Shown: piece after piece, positions 1-7,821 of the stretch
Layout: each line of letters begins with the position of its first letter
Numbering within the stretch: the first letter of the stretch is position 1
Assembly: GCA_014190095.1 (NCBI GenBank)
Contig: BJFW01000008.1
Span: forward strand, 1 to 41,027
DNA length: 41,027 nucleotides
Direction: 5' to 3'
Origin: Actinomycetes bacterium
Lineage (GTDB): Bacteria; Actinomycetota; Acidimicrobiia; Acidimicrobiales; Ilumatobacteraceae
Notes under the pieces: generated by a model
The model's database searches: none
Told to the model about the DNA's origin: nothing
Seen by the model: the letters and a program-made list of their open reading frames with translations, nothing else
Program-made: the position numbers and the translations under genes

Positions 1-1402
1 AAAAGTGCTTGTGCTCACCACGATCAATATCGCGTGTCGTCACTTCGGCAATTGAAACGGTGGTGTCTATTAGCGGTATTGACGTTCCGTCATAAGCAAG
101 CATGCGCATGCCCGCAAGCGATCCTGCGTTGTCGCCATCGAGCGCAATCACTTGACCGCGACTCGATGGGTTATTCGCGTCGGCAAGCGACTCGCCGTCC
201 ATTCGCACATATTGCAAAGTCTCTTCAACAACTCCGTATGGCTCACTGGCCACGATGAAACGGTCTTCGGCAATACCGACATACAAACCTTGACCGCTGC
301 CGCGAAGTGCCAGCATCATCGAGTTTGGTTCGTCAGCGCTTGCAACTGCAATTGCCACACTGCCTTCAAACTCGGCAACAGTTTCTCTAAACGCATCCAC
401 AAATGCCATTCCTGCTGCGTTCTTGCGCGCAACCACAGTTGGAATGACCTTTGCATCGGTGGTAATTGGCTCTGCAATATGCAGTCCGTTGCGCACTTTG
501 ATGTCGGCATGGTTATCGACGTCGCCATTGAGTGCGGCAAGCATGTACGGAGCAGCTGAATTGCCACCCACTTCTTCGCTGTTTACTGGATGCGCATTTG
601 GTTCAGAAATAATTCCGACGCTCGCCCAACGTGTGTGCCCAAGGATGGACACTCGAGCGTTCGGTTGGCTGATAAGCAGCCGCAACAACGCGTCATTGGA
701 AACCGTTGTGCGCATGGCACGGGTGTTATCACCAAGTTCACCAATTTCAGCCGCTGCTTTATACACAAACGACCATGCTCGACTGCCTGCACCAACGCGC
801 ACCGAGCCGTTGGTAAACAGCGTGTCATCAAGTCGACCGGCTAGCAACGGAGCAACTCGCTTGTCGGTTACGTCTAAGCCATGGCCCCACACCAGCACAT
901 GCACGCCGGCAGAGTCACGACCGCGAACTTCCATGCGATCAAGTGCAGAAAAAGCCTGCTGAATTGATAGGTATGCATTGCGTGCACTTGCACTTGCGTC
1001 TTTGCCTGCTAATTCGCCAACAGCCTTTGCTGTGCGTAATCGATCGTTTCGTAACGACCAGGTGGCGTCGCGCAGAGCAATGAGTTCGTTACTGCGACGT
1101 TCTACTTCGCGGGTTGACAGCCCAGACTCTGATTCCAATTGCGTTTCGGCTCCGCTTGCCAAGCCGTCTAATTGATCGACACGTGAAACTAGGCCACTCA
1201 CCAAAGCGATGTTGTCAATCAGCGTTCCAAGCCCAGATTCACCGCGTAAGGCCGCATCTGCTTCGGCTACCAACCGACCAGATTCAGCAATGTTCCCCGC
1301 AGCACCGGCAGCAATTGCTCGGTCAAGGGCATCCAGAATGTCGGCGGCAAGTGGCAATGGTCTTGCCGAGGGCCGCGACACAACGCAGATGATGCCGCAC
1401 AT
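1..1402 (-). CDS. glmS: GlmS-like glutamine--fructose-6-phosphate aminotransferase, N-terminal part with large insertions (partial)
   Basis: The gene runs off the window; 467 residues are visible. It should make glucosamine-6-phosphate from fructose-6-phosphate and glutamine, supplying peptidoglycan and other amino sugars. The start gives MCGII, placing the nucleophilic Cys at residue 2 as in class II glutamine amidotransferases. The GlmS landmarks follow in order: RGRDSAG at 160-166 (family RGYDSAG), GHTRWA at 255-260, EPNAHPV at 267-273, a LNG motif and a TDAKVI motif. In ordinary GlmS the first of these lies near residue 27 and HTRW near 73, so about 130 residues are inserted after the first strand and about 50 more before HTRW. 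The first insert is Ala/Glu/Arg-rich and looks helical. The start lies 9 bases after the glmM stop, with no clear Shine-Dalgarno sequence, which suggests coupling to glmM. The isomerase (SIS) half is outside the window, so the enzyme name rests on the glutaminase half and the glmM neighbour. A related amidotransferase with another acceptor is possible. Confidence 0.8.
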   Translation of the reverse strand, partial: MCGIICVVSRPSARPLPLAADILDALDRAIAAGAAGNIAESGRLVAEADAALRGESGLGTLIDNIALVSGLVSRVDQLDGLASGAETQLESESGLSTREVERRSNELIALRDATWSLRNDRLRTAKAVGELAGKDASASARNAYLSIQQAFSALDRMEVRGRDSAGVHVLVWGHGLDVTDKRVAPLLAGRLDDTLFTNGSVRVGAGSRAWSFVYKAAAEIGELGDNTRAMRTTVSNDALLRLLISQPNARVSILGHTRWASVGIISEPNAHPVNSEEVGGNSAAPYMLAALNGDVDNHADIKVRNGLHIAEPITTDAKVIPTVVARKNAAGMAFVDAFRETVAEFEGSVAIAVASADEPNSMMLALRGSGQGLYVGIAEDRFIVASEPYGVVEETLQYVRMDGESLADANNPSSRGQVIALDGDNAGSLAGMRMLAYDGTSIPLIDTTVSIAEVTTRDIDRGEHKHF

Positions 1403-1411
1403 GGTTACAGG

Positions 1412-2722
1412 TTACCGAGCCCCGCCGAAGCGCTGCGATACAACCTCGGCAAGCCCTTGTGCCACAGCGTCTGCGGTTTCTTGGCTTGCAGCTTCCACCA
1501 TCACACGAACAACCGGCTCGGTTCCGCTTGTTCGCAACAGCACGCGACCAATTCCATCCAAACGCTTTGTTGCGTCCGCGATTTCGGTCGCAAGTTCGTC
1601 AGCCGGGCTGTTCACAACTTGTGCAACACGAATGTTGATCAAGGTTTGTGGAAGTGAAGTCATTGCATTGCGCGCAAGTGTTGCCAGCGGTTTTGCTTCT
1701 CGTCGAACTAAGTCCACAAGCATTGCCCCTGCTAGCAAGCCGTCGCCCGTTGTTGCATAGTCACGATAAATAATGTGGCCGCTTTGCTCGCCACCCAACA
1801 CCACTCCGTGTTCGTCGAAGGCGACAAGAACGTTTCTGTCGCCAACTGGTGTGGTGACCACATTGATTCCCGCTTTTGTCATTGCTTGATGAAAACCAGC
1901 GTTTGTCATCACCGTTACTGCAACCGAGTTTGACTTCAACATTCCACGTTTGTGCAGATCAATCGCAGCAAGTGCAATCAAATGATCGCCGTCTACAACG
2001 TCACCAATATGGTCCACAGCAATCACACGGTCTCCGTCACCATCAAATGCAAGACCTAAATCAGCCTTGTGTAAGCGAACTGCTTCACTCACCACTTCTG
2101 GATGTGTTGCACCGCAACCTTCGTTGATGTTCTTTCCATTTGGTCGATCGTTCAACACAATGACCGTTGCACCCAGTCGGGCGAAAACTTCTGGCGCGAC
2201 ATCGCTCATTGCACCATTGGCGCAATCCAAGACCACGCGAATGTTGGCAAAAGCTAAAACTGGAAACAGGCCAACAATGTGGGCCGCATACTCGCCGAGC
2301 AAATCAACTTGTGCAGCAGAAGCAGCAGGCACTGTGGTCGAACCAGTCATGTGCGATTCAATTGCGTCTTGTTGTGCATCGCTCAACTTCACGCCGCCAT
2401 TGGCAAAGAGTTTCACGCCATTGTCTGAGTACGGGTTGTGTGATGCAGTAATCGCCGCGCTGCCACAGCCTCGTTTCGCGGCCAAAAATGCAATCGCCGG
2501 TGTTGGGGCTACTCCGAGTAATTCGACTGACACACCACCTGCAAGTAACCCGTTCGCGAGTGCGGTCTCCAATCGTTTGCCAGATTCACGAGTGTCACGT
2601 CCTACCAAAACTTTGGTGACACCAAGTTGACGCGCAGCAACCAACCCAAGTTCTGCAACATATTCCTCGGTAAGTTCCGTGAAGGCGACTCCACGCACAC
2701 CGTCGGTGCCAAATCGAAGCAT
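1412..2722 (-). CDS. glmM: Phosphoglucosamine mutase
   Basis: Interconverts glucosamine-6-phosphate and glucosamine-1-phosphate in UDP-GlcNAc synthesis. The 436 residues match the usual family length. FGTDGVRG is at residues 4-11, the phosphoserine loop TASHNP has Ser94, the metal loop DGDGDR lies near 228-233, and the phosphate-binding RTSGTEP is close to the C-terminus. The start is the only ATG that keeps the LRFGTDGVRG opening. There is no strong Shine-Dalgarno sequence, and a 7-bp hairpin lies just upstream in the 49-base gap after rpsI. The rpsI-glmM-glmS order is common in actinomycetes and ties wall-precursor supply to ribosomal protein transcription. Confidence 0.96.
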   Translation of the reverse strand: MLRFGTDGVRGVAFTELTEEYVAELGLVAARQLGVTKVLVGRDTRESGKRLETALANGLLAGGVSVELLGVAPTPAIAFLAAKRGCGSAAITASHNPYSDNGVKLFANGGVKLSDAQQDAIESHMTGSTTVPAASAAQVDLLGEYAAHIVGLFPVLAFANIRVVLDCANGAMSDVAPEVFARLGATVIVLNDRPNGKNINEGCGATHPEVVSEAVRLHKADLGLAFDGDGDRVIAVDHIGDVVDGDHLIALAAIDLHKRGMLKSNSVAVTVMTNAGFHQAMTKAGINVVTTPVGDRNVLVAFDEHGVVLGGEQSGHIIYRDYATTGDGLLAGAMLVDLVRREAKPLATLARNAMTSLPQTLINIRVAQVVNSPADELATEIADATKRLDGIGRVLLRTSGTEPVVRVMVEAASQETADAVAQGLAEVVSQRFGGAR

Positions 2723-2738
2723 CGTTTACACACACATC

Positions 2739-2758
2739 CGCGCGACGAACATCGCGCG
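2739..2758 (-). other. Inverted repeat between rpsI and glmM
   Basis: Read on the minus strand, CGCGCGA and TCGCGCG form a perfect 7-bp stem around a 6-base loop. No U-run follows, so this is not a classical intrinsic terminator. It may protect the 3' end of the rplM-rpsI message or weaken read-through into glmM. Confidence 0.4.
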
Positions 2759-2771
2759 AACCAACACGTGA

Positions 2772-3167
2772 TTAACGCTTCGTGTACTGAGGCGCCTTGC
2801 GCGCCTTCTTGAGGCCGTACTTCTTGCTTTCCTTCTTGCGCGAATCGCGAGTAAGCAAGCCAGCCTTACGAAGCACTGAGCGCTTTGTTTCATCCAACTC
2901 GAGAATGGAGCGAGCAATCGCCATCCGAAGTGCGCCAGCCTGGCCAGCAATTCCGCCACCCTGAATGTCACAGTCAACGTCGTATGTCGTTTCTGCTTCC
3001 ACAACACGAAAAGCTTCGGTTGCTGCGGCACGCTGCAATGCGTTTGGAAAGTAATCCTCAAACTCGCGTCCATTGATTACTACCTTGCCCGTACCTGGAC
3101 GCAAACGCACACGTGCGACTGCTTCCTTGCGGCGACCGGTTGTCTGTGTCAGTGGCTTTGTTCCCAC
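2772..3167 (-). CDS. rpsI: 30S ribosomal protein S9
   Basis: S9 (131 residues) sits in the head of the small subunit, and its C-terminal tail reaches the P-site tRNA. The sequence has the GRRKEAVARVRL opening, the central GG-IAGQAGALR segment and the basic C-terminus ending in QYTKR, whose last Arg contacts the anticodon stem in known structures. It is 28 bases downstream of rplM, the universal L13-S9 pair. The start is preceded by a GAGGAGC-type ribosome binding site. Confidence 0.97.
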   Translation of the reverse strand: MGTKPLTQTTGRRKEAVARVRLRPGTGKVVINGREFEDYFPNALQRAAATEAFRVVEAETTYDVDCDIQGGGIAGQAGALRMAIARSILELDETKRSVLRKAGLLTRDSRKKESKKYGLKKARKAPQYTKR

Positions 3168-3195
3168 GGTTGCTCCTCTATTCGATCTTTGTTAA

Positions 3196-3645
3196 TCAGC
3201 GCGCTTTTGCGTGCGGTATGTTCAAAACTTTTGGTGCTTGCGCTTCGTGACCGTGCTCTGGTCCTGCGTGAACCTTCAACTTCTTAATCATCTGACGACC
3301 CAGTGGCCCTTTAGGCAACATGCCGCGGATGGTGCGACGAATTGCATCTTCTGGCTTACGGCTCAACAAGTTGCCGTAAGTCTGTGAGCGCAAACCGCCT
3401 GGGTAACCGCTGTAGTCGTGAACGAGTTCTTTTTCTGCCTTGCCGCTGGTAAGAACGATCTTCGATGCATTGACGATGACAACGTGGTCGCCAGTGTCCA
3501 TGTGCATGGAGAACATTGGCTTGTGCTTGCCGCGCAAAATTGCTGCGACTTCTGTGCACATGCGACCAAGAACCAAGCCGTCAGCATCAACAACATGCCA
3601 CTCGCGCTTAATTTCACTCGCTTTTGGACTGTACGTGCGCATCAT
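3196..3645 (-). CDS. rplM: 50S ribosomal protein L13
   Basis: Early-assembling 23S rRNA-binding protein of 149 residues. The EWHVVDADGLVLGR segment, the GDHVVIVNA strand and the RGMLPKGPLGR motif are diagnostic. Two adjacent ATG codons open the gene; the second gives the usual M-R-T-Y start, so the true start may be one codon later. It is followed by rpsI. The 90 bases separating it from truA hold a possible promoter and a hairpin, so rplM-rpsI probably forms its own transcription unit in addition to any read-through from the alpha operon. Confidence 0.97.
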   Translation of the reverse strand: MMRTYSPKASEIKREWHVVDADGLVLGRMCTEVAAILRGKHKPMFSMHMDTGDHVVIVNASKIVLTSGKAEKELVHDYSGYPGGLRSQTYGNLLSRKPEDAIRRTIRGMLPKGPLGRQMIKKLKVHAGPEHGHEAQAPKVLNIPHAKAR

Positions 3646-3698
3646 AAAAAACTACTTTCGAAAACTGAGGACTTGGCCGAAAACTCCGCCAAACGCTG

Positions 3699-3745
3699 CC
3701 CCTATGGACCGTTTCAGGATAGGGGTCGAGAGGGCCTAATCACAA
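3699..3745 (-). promoter_or_regulatory. Possible rplM promoter overlapping a hairpin
   Basis: On the minus strand a -35-like TTGTGA (3740-3745) and a -10-like TATCCT (3716-3721) are separated by 18 bases; the -35 overlaps the end of truA. The same bases can fold in a read-through transcript: CCCCTAT (3719-3725) pairs with ATAGGGG (3699-3705) around a 13-base loop. Transcripts from this promoter would contain only one arm, whereas transcripts from upstream would contain both. Neither role is proven. Confidence 0.4.
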
Positions 3746-4515
3746 TCGGCTGGGTAGCCAACTTCCCACAAAATCAGGCCTTGTGGGGGTGCTACGGGTG
3801 CTGCCTGTGCCCTATCACCAGAAACGATGAGTCCACGCATATCGCTTGGCGGGCGCTTGCCCAAACCAATCTCGATGAAGGTGCCGACCAGCGCTCGGAC
3901 CATTTGATGGCAAAACGCATTAGCCCGAATATCAAACCTCAACACTCCCTCGCCAAGGTCGCGCCACTCAGCATTCATCACGTGCCGACGCATGGAGTGC
4001 TCAAAGGTGTCATGTTCATCGGCAGGTTTTGGCTTGCGACAAAACGCCGAGAAATCATGTTCGCCAATGACCGCATCGGATGCGAGCTGCATGGCTCGAA
4101 GCTTGAGTGGCTTCATGATGTGCCAAGCCGAATCGACCATAAAGGGATTAGGCGTTTCGGTATTCAATACGGTGTAGCGATACGAGCGCCACAGCGCAGA
4201 GTACCGTGCGTGAAAGTCAGGCTTTGTCCACACCGCTTCACGCACTGCAACAGACGGGCCACACAACGAGTTCAATTGCTTCATTAAGACTGGCAAATTC
4301 ACGCGGTCTGGCAGATCTGCGCCAATGATTTGTCCCCACGCATGCACACCTGCGTCAGTACGTCCAGCAGGAGTGATCTTTACTTCTTCTTGCAGAATTT
4401 GTGCGAGTGCGCCTTCAATCGCGGACGCGACCGTGTCAACTCCAGGATTAGTAGCAAAGCCATGAAATTGATCGCCCTTGTAGGCGATCGTCATGCGTGC
4501 GCGACGCATGGCCAT
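3736..4515 (-). CDS. truA: tRNA pseudouridine(38-40) synthase TruA
   Basis: Isomerises uridines 38-40 in the anticodon arm of many tRNAs. The 259 residues fit the family. The catalytic Asp is Asp54 in GRTDAGVHAWGQ (51-62), and the C-terminal half carries the conserved FCHQMVR motif. The rplQ-truA-rplM order is common in actinomycetes. The gene begins 6 bases after the rplQ stop with no visible Shine-Dalgarno sequence, so translation probably depends on coupling to rplQ. The third residue is also a Met and could be the start. Confidence 0.95.
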   Translation of the reverse strand: MAMRRARMTIAYKGDQFHGFATNPGVDTVASAIEGALAQILQEEVKITPAGRTDAGVHAWGQIIGADLPDRVNLPVLMKQLNSLCGPSVAVREAVWTKPDFHARYSALWRSYRYTVLNTETPNPFMVDSAWHIMKPLKLRAMQLASDAVIGEHDFSAFCRKPKPADEHDTFEHSMRRHVMNAEWRDLGEGVLRFDIRANAFCHQMVRALVGTFIEIGLGKRPPSDMRGLIVSGDRAQAAPVAPPQGLILWEVGYPADCD

Positions 4516-4521
4516 GATGAA

Positions 4522-4893
4522 TCAGACGAGTTCGATGCGCGCCATTGGTGCATTGTCACCATGGCGTGGACCAAGCTTGAGCACGCGGGTGTATCCACCA
4601 TTGCGGCCGGTGTAGCGAGGTGCAACAACGTTGACCAACTTGTTGGTCATTTCCTTGTCATTCAAGTACGACTGGATCTGACGAATGCGGTGAATGCGCA
4701 TTGGGCCTTCACCCTGCGCCTTGATTGCCTTCGTGATCAACTTCTCAGCGATTGGGCGAAGCGCCTTGGCCTTGCCCTCGGTGGTCACAATGCCCTCAGC
4801 AGCAAAAAGTGATGCAGCGAGGTTCGCCATCAACAACTTTTGATGGTGTGCGCTATGTCCGAAGCTTCGGGCTCGTCTTGGTGTTGCTGGCAT
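4522..4893 (-). CDS. rplQ: 50S ribosomal protein L17
   Basis: L17 (123 residues) binds 23S rRNA near the peptide exit. The sequence has the family opening (arginine-rich, then HHQKLLMANLAASLF), the TTEGKAKALRP block and an ARIELV C-terminus. There is no long C-terminal extension such as many high-GC actinomycetes have. It follows rpoA as the last ribosomal gene of the alpha operon. Confidence 0.96.
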   Translation of the reverse strand: MPATPRRARSFGHSAHHQKLLMANLAASLFAAEGIVTTEGKAKALRPIAEKLITKAIKAQGEGPMRIHRIRQIQSYLNDKEMTNKLVNVVAPRYTGRNGGYTRVLKLGPRHGDNAPMARIELV

Positions 4894-4934
4894 GTCTCAT
4901 CGTCTCCTATGAAGTGGTGCGTATTGGTGCGCTA

Positions 4935-5864
4935 TCAGATGCGCAGTGACAATCCGCGTTCGTCGAGCTTCAATTTGATTTCATCCAACGACTTCTGACC
5001 GAAGTTGGTGATGTTCAAAAGATCTTCTTCACTGCGAAGCAGCAATTCGCCAACAGTGTTGACCTGTGCACGCTTCAAGCAGTTACGTGGACGCTCGCTC
5101 AAGTCGAGGTCTTCAATGCTCAAGTCGAGGTCTGGTGAACCGGCACCCGTGCCTGCAAGCTCACCAAGTTCGAGTGCCATAGGCGCATCGCTCATGGTTG
5201 CTACAAGGTCGACCAATGAACGAAGTGTTGCGCCTGCTGATGCAAGTGCCTCACGTGGCTCAATGGTTCCATCGGTTTCGATGTCGATGATGATCTTGTC
5301 GTAGTTCGTTGACTGCTCAACACGTGTTGGCTCTACGAGGTAGGTGCAACGACGTACTGGTGAGAAAATTGCATCAATAGGAATGATGCCAATGACCTTG
5401 CGGGTGTCGCGATCGCTTGATGCATAACCTTTGCCACGCTCGATGGTGAGGTCTACAACCAAACGGCCCTTTGCTGACAAGGTTGCAATGTGCTGTGACT
5501 TGTTGAGAATTTCAACACCAGTAGGGCACACAATGTCGGCAGCAGTGATGTCTGCTGGACCCTTCACATCAAGTGTGATGACTACCGGTTCGTCGCCTTC
5601 AGAGACAACAACAATGTCCTTCAAGTTCAAAATGATTTCGGTTACATCTTCAGTGATGCCTTCAATGACATCAAACTCATGAAGAGCCGACTCGAACTTA
5701 ACCGAGGTAATTGCTGCGCCAGGAATTGACGACAACAACATGCGGCGAAGCGAGTTTCCAATGGTGTGACCCAAGCCTGGCTCGAGTGGACCAATCGAAA
5801 ACTTCTGACGGTTGCCTTCTGGCGTACCGATTGCTTCAACTGATGGGCGCTGAATAACAAGCAT
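4935..5864 (-). CDS. rpoA: DNA-directed RNA polymerase subunit alpha
   Basis: Alpha (309 residues) forms the dimer on which beta and beta' assemble; its C-terminal domain binds promoter UP elements and activators. The N-terminal domain shows EPGLGHTIGNSLRRMLLSSIPG (about residues 27-48), the dimerisation and assembly region. The C-terminal domain, from about residue 235, has the conserved LDLSERPRNCLKRAQ and NFGQKSLDEI motifs. It lies between rpsD and rplQ, the standard alpha-operon position. The start is preceded by an AGGAGAT-like ribosome binding site. Confidence 0.98.
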   Translation of the reverse strand: MLVIQRPSVEAIGTPEGNRQKFSIGPLEPGLGHTIGNSLRRMLLSSIPGAAITSVKFESALHEFDVIEGITEDVTEIILNLKDIVVVSEGDEPVVITLDVKGPADITAADIVCPTGVEILNKSQHIATLSAKGRLVVDLTIERGKGYASSDRDTRKVIGIIPIDAIFSPVRRCTYLVEPTRVEQSTNYDKIIIDIETDGTIEPREALASAGATLRSLVDLVATMSDAPMALELGELAGTGAGSPDLDLSIEDLDLSERPRNCLKRAQVNTVGELLLRSEEDLLNITNFGQKSLDEIKLKLDERGLSLRI

Positions 5865-5895
5865 TGATATCTCCTATTGCCAATTCGTTTAGGGG

Positions 5896-6513
5896 TTACT
5901 TCGAGTAAAGCTCAACAATGAGCTGTTCGCGTACTGGTACATCGATTTGTTCGCGTGATGGAAGTTCGCGAACGGTGACCTGCTTGCCACCTTCTGCACG
6001 ATCGATCCAACCAACCATTTTGTGGTCGAGAGTGTCAATATTGTGCTGAATAACGATCATGTTTGCAGCCTTTTCAGAAAGCGTGACAACTTGTCCACGA
6101 CCAACGCTGTATGAAGGAATGTTCACGCGCTTGCCGTCGACCAACACGAGGCCATGGCTTACGAACTGACGTGCCTGTGGACGGCTATTTGCCCAACCTG
6201 CGCGGTACACCACGTTGTCCAAGCGGCACTCAAGCAAGCGCAACAGGTTCTCACCGGTTGGGCCAGCCAAACGTGAGGCCTCTTCGTACGCCTTACGGAA
6301 CTGGCGTTCAAGCACACCGTAGATGTACTTAGCCTTCTGTTTTTCCTGCAATTGCAAGAGGTATTCACTGCCAGCACCACGACGACGCGTGCGGCCATGT
6401 GTTCCTGGTGGGAATGGACGACGTTCAAGAGCCTTTGAGCCCTTGGTGTTCTCGTAAATGTTGACACCGAGACGGCGCGAAATACGCACCTTTGGTCCTG
6501 TATAGCGAGCCAT
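5896..6513 (-). CDS. rpsD: 30S ribosomal protein S4
   Basis: Primary 16S rRNA-binding protein of 205 residues, involved in assembly and decoding fidelity. The MARYTGPKVRISRRLG opening and the S4 RNA-binding fold (LLECRLDNVVYR to GLVLVDGKRVNIPS, about residues 92-140) are clear. No N-terminal zinc cysteines are present, so this is the zinc-free form. It lies 3 bases after rpsK and ahead of rpoA. In many bacteria S4 represses its own operon, but I see no specific pseudoknot here. Confidence 0.97.
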   Translation of the reverse strand: MARYTGPKVRISRRLGVNIYENTKGSKALERRPFPPGTHGRTRRRGAGSEYLLQLQEKQKAKYIYGVLERQFRKAYEEASRLAGPTGENLLRLLECRLDNVVYRAGWANSRPQARQFVSHGLVLVDGKRVNIPSYSVGRGQVVTLSEKAANMIVIQHNIDTLDHKMVGWIDRAEGGKQVTVRELPSREQIDVPVREQLIVELYSK

Positions 6514-6516
6514 GAC

Positions 6517-6909
6517 TTACGGCCTCTTTCGCTTTGGCTGGAGGCAACCGTTGTGCGGAACTGGCGTTACATCTTTAATGCCAGACACTTCGATGCCAAG
6601 GTTTTGAATAGAACGCAGTGCGGTATCGCGACCCGAACCTGGGCCCTTTACATGCACTTCAACGCGACGAAGACCTTGTTCCATTGCTGCACGGCCAGCT
6701 TTTTCGGCTGCCATTTGTGCTGCGTATGGAGTGGACTTGCGCGAACCGGAGAATCCAACGCCACCCGACGATGCCCACGAAATGACATTGCCTTCCGTGT
6801 CGGTGATGGACACGATGGTGTTGTTGAACGAACTCTTAATGTGTACAACGCCGGTCGCAATATTTTTGCGATCGCGCTTGCGCTTACGGGGTGCTGGTGC
6901 CTTTGCCAT
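6517..6909 (-). CDS. rpsK: 30S ribosomal protein S11
   Basis: Platform protein of the small subunit near the E-site, 130 residues. [18 protein letters not shown] (about 20-37), the [20 protein letters not shown] block and the C-terminal [13 protein letters not shown] are all family hallmarks. Gaps to rpsM and rpsD are 3 bases each, so the three genes are probably translated as one coupled unit. Confidence 0.97.
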   Translation of the reverse strand: MAKAPAPRKRKRDRKNIATGVVHIKSSFNNTIVSITDTEGNVISWASSGGVGFSGSRKSTPYAAQMAAEKAGRAAMEQGLRRVEVHVKGPGSGRDTALRSIQNLGIEVSGIKDVTPVPHNGCLQPKRKRP

Positions 6910-6912
6910 GAT

Positions 6913-7293
6913 TTACTTCCTCACTGCCATCTTCTTGTTGGCCACAGTCTTCTTCGGACCCTTGCGAGTACGAGCGTTGGTGTGTGTTCGCTGACCACGT
7001 ACAGGGAGACCCTTGCGGTGACGCGTTCCTTGGTATGAACCAATTTCAATCTTGCGCTTGATGTCGGTTTGTACGTCGCGGCGAAGGTCGCCTTCAACCG
7101 TGAGGTTTTGTTCGATGTACATACGAATCTTGTTGACTTCAGAGTCGGTGAGATTGCGAACACGGGTGTCTGGGTTGAGATCAAGTTCCTTGCACATCTT
7201 CTGCGCCGTGGTGTTACCAATGCCGAAAATGTAGGTCAACGAAATCACCAAACGCTTTTCGCGTGGGATGTCTACTCCTGAAATACGTGCCAT
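6913..7293 (-). CDS. rpsM: 30S ribosomal protein S13
   Basis: Head protein of 126 residues that bridges to the large subunit and contacts the P-site tRNA with its basic tail. It has the [14 protein letters not shown] opening, the helix-hairpin-helix segment [11 protein letters not shown] and the [19 protein letters not shown] motif. It begins 13 bases after the rpmJ stop in the usual infA-rpmJ-rpsM-rpsK-rpsD order. Confidence 0.97.
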   Translation of the reverse strand: MARISGVDIPREKRLVISLTYIFGIGNTTAQKMCKELDLNPDTRVRNLTDSEVNKIRMYIEQNLTVEGDLRRDVQTDIKRKIEIGSYQGTRHRKGLPVRGQRTHTNARTRKGPKKTVANKKMAVRK

Positions 7294-7306
7294 CTGATGT
7301 TCCTTC

Positions 7307-7420
7307 TCAGCCTTGACGTTGCTTGTGACGAGGGTTTTCGCAAATCACCATCACGCGACCGTGCCGGCGAATGACCTTGCACTTTTCGCAAATTTTCTTG
7401 ACGCTTGGTTTAACTTTCAC
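7307..7420 (-). CDS. rpmJ: 50S ribosomal protein L36 (GTG start, zinc-binding form)
   Basis: A 37-residue protein translated from a GTG codon at 7418-7420, with GAGG about 6 bases upstream. The sequence reads as canonical L36: [14 protein letters not shown], then [20 protein letters not shown]. Cys11, Cys14, Cys27 and His32 form the zinc site, so this is the C+ form that makes zinc-free paralogues useful in zinc shortage; none is seen here. It lies between infA and rpsM. GTG is the only in-frame start that gives the full-length protein. Confidence 0.95.
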   Translation of the reverse strand: MKVKPSVKKICEKCKVIRRHGRVMVICENPRHKQRQG

Positions 7421-7462
7421 TTCGAGCCTCGTGATTGGTGTTCGATTATTGGGTTATGAAAT

Positions 7463-7687
7463 CTATTTATGTCGGTATGTAATGCGGCCTCGAGTGAGGT
7501 CATATGGCGTTAGCTCTACTTGGACTTTGTCCCCTGGCAAGATGCGGATGTAATTCATTCGCATCTTTCCTGAAATATGAGCTAACACTGTGTGTCCGTT
7601 TTCGAGTTCGACGCGAAACATTGCGTTAGGCAGCGACTCTGTAATTGTGCCTTCCAGCACAATTGCATCTTCTTTGTTTTTTGGCAG
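7463..7687 (-). CDS. infA: Translation initiation factor IF-1, apparent CTG start
   Basis: IF-1 occupies the ribosomal A-site region during initiation. The protein is a single S1-like OB fold with the conserved [27 protein letters not shown] and LTRGRITYR segments. No in-frame ATG lies near the 5' end. A CTG at 7685-7687 would give (M)[12 protein letters not shown], the normal family start at 74 residues, and is preceded by GAGGAG with a 6-base spacer. The only other candidate is a GTG six codons upstream (7703-7705). That GTG has no ribosome binding site, lies upstream of the GAGGAG and would add an atypical MFEEKA. I therefore chose CTG. A candidate promoter lies about 70-100 bases upstream. 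Confidence 0.88.
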   Translation of the reverse strand: MPKNKEDAIVLEGTITESLPNAMFRVELENGHTVLAHISGKMRMNYIRILPGDKVQVELTPYDLTRGRITYRHK

Positions 7688-7755
7688 GGCTTTCTCCTCA
7701 AACACACGGACATAGAAGCCAGTCGGAAGGAAATCCCTCCAAAAGGCGAAGGGTT

Positions 7756-7783
7756 ATGCTACCGCCGCATTCCCCTGCCCCAA
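7756..7783 (-). promoter_or_regulatory. Candidate infA promoter in the adk-infA gap
   Basis: On the minus strand TTGGGG (7778-7783) and TAGCAT (7756-7761) are 16 bases apart, close to an actinobacterial -35 and TANNNT -10. The sequence GCGGCGGTAGC around the -10 recurs upstream of rpoB. Three runs of four G (7786-7789, 7778-7781, 7772-7775) lie in and beside the -35 region. Transcription would start near 7749, giving a leader of about 60 bases. No methionine aminopeptidase gene is present between adk and infA, unlike many actinomycetes. Confidence 0.5.
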
Positions 7784-7821
7784 AACCCCAAAACACAGGG
7801 AGATGGGTGATTTCAGCAGGG

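Noticed and set aside
423-962. Plus-strand open frame (179 codons) opposite glmS
   Set aside because: The minus strand encodes conserved amidotransferase motifs across the same bases; the plus-strand product is Ser/Thr/Arg-rich and unrelated to any family I know.
3418-4287. Long plus-strand open frame (289 codons) opposite rplM and truA
   Set aside because: It is antisense to two unmistakable genes, shows no recognisable domain and has no ribosome binding site. Open antisense frames are expected from codon bias.
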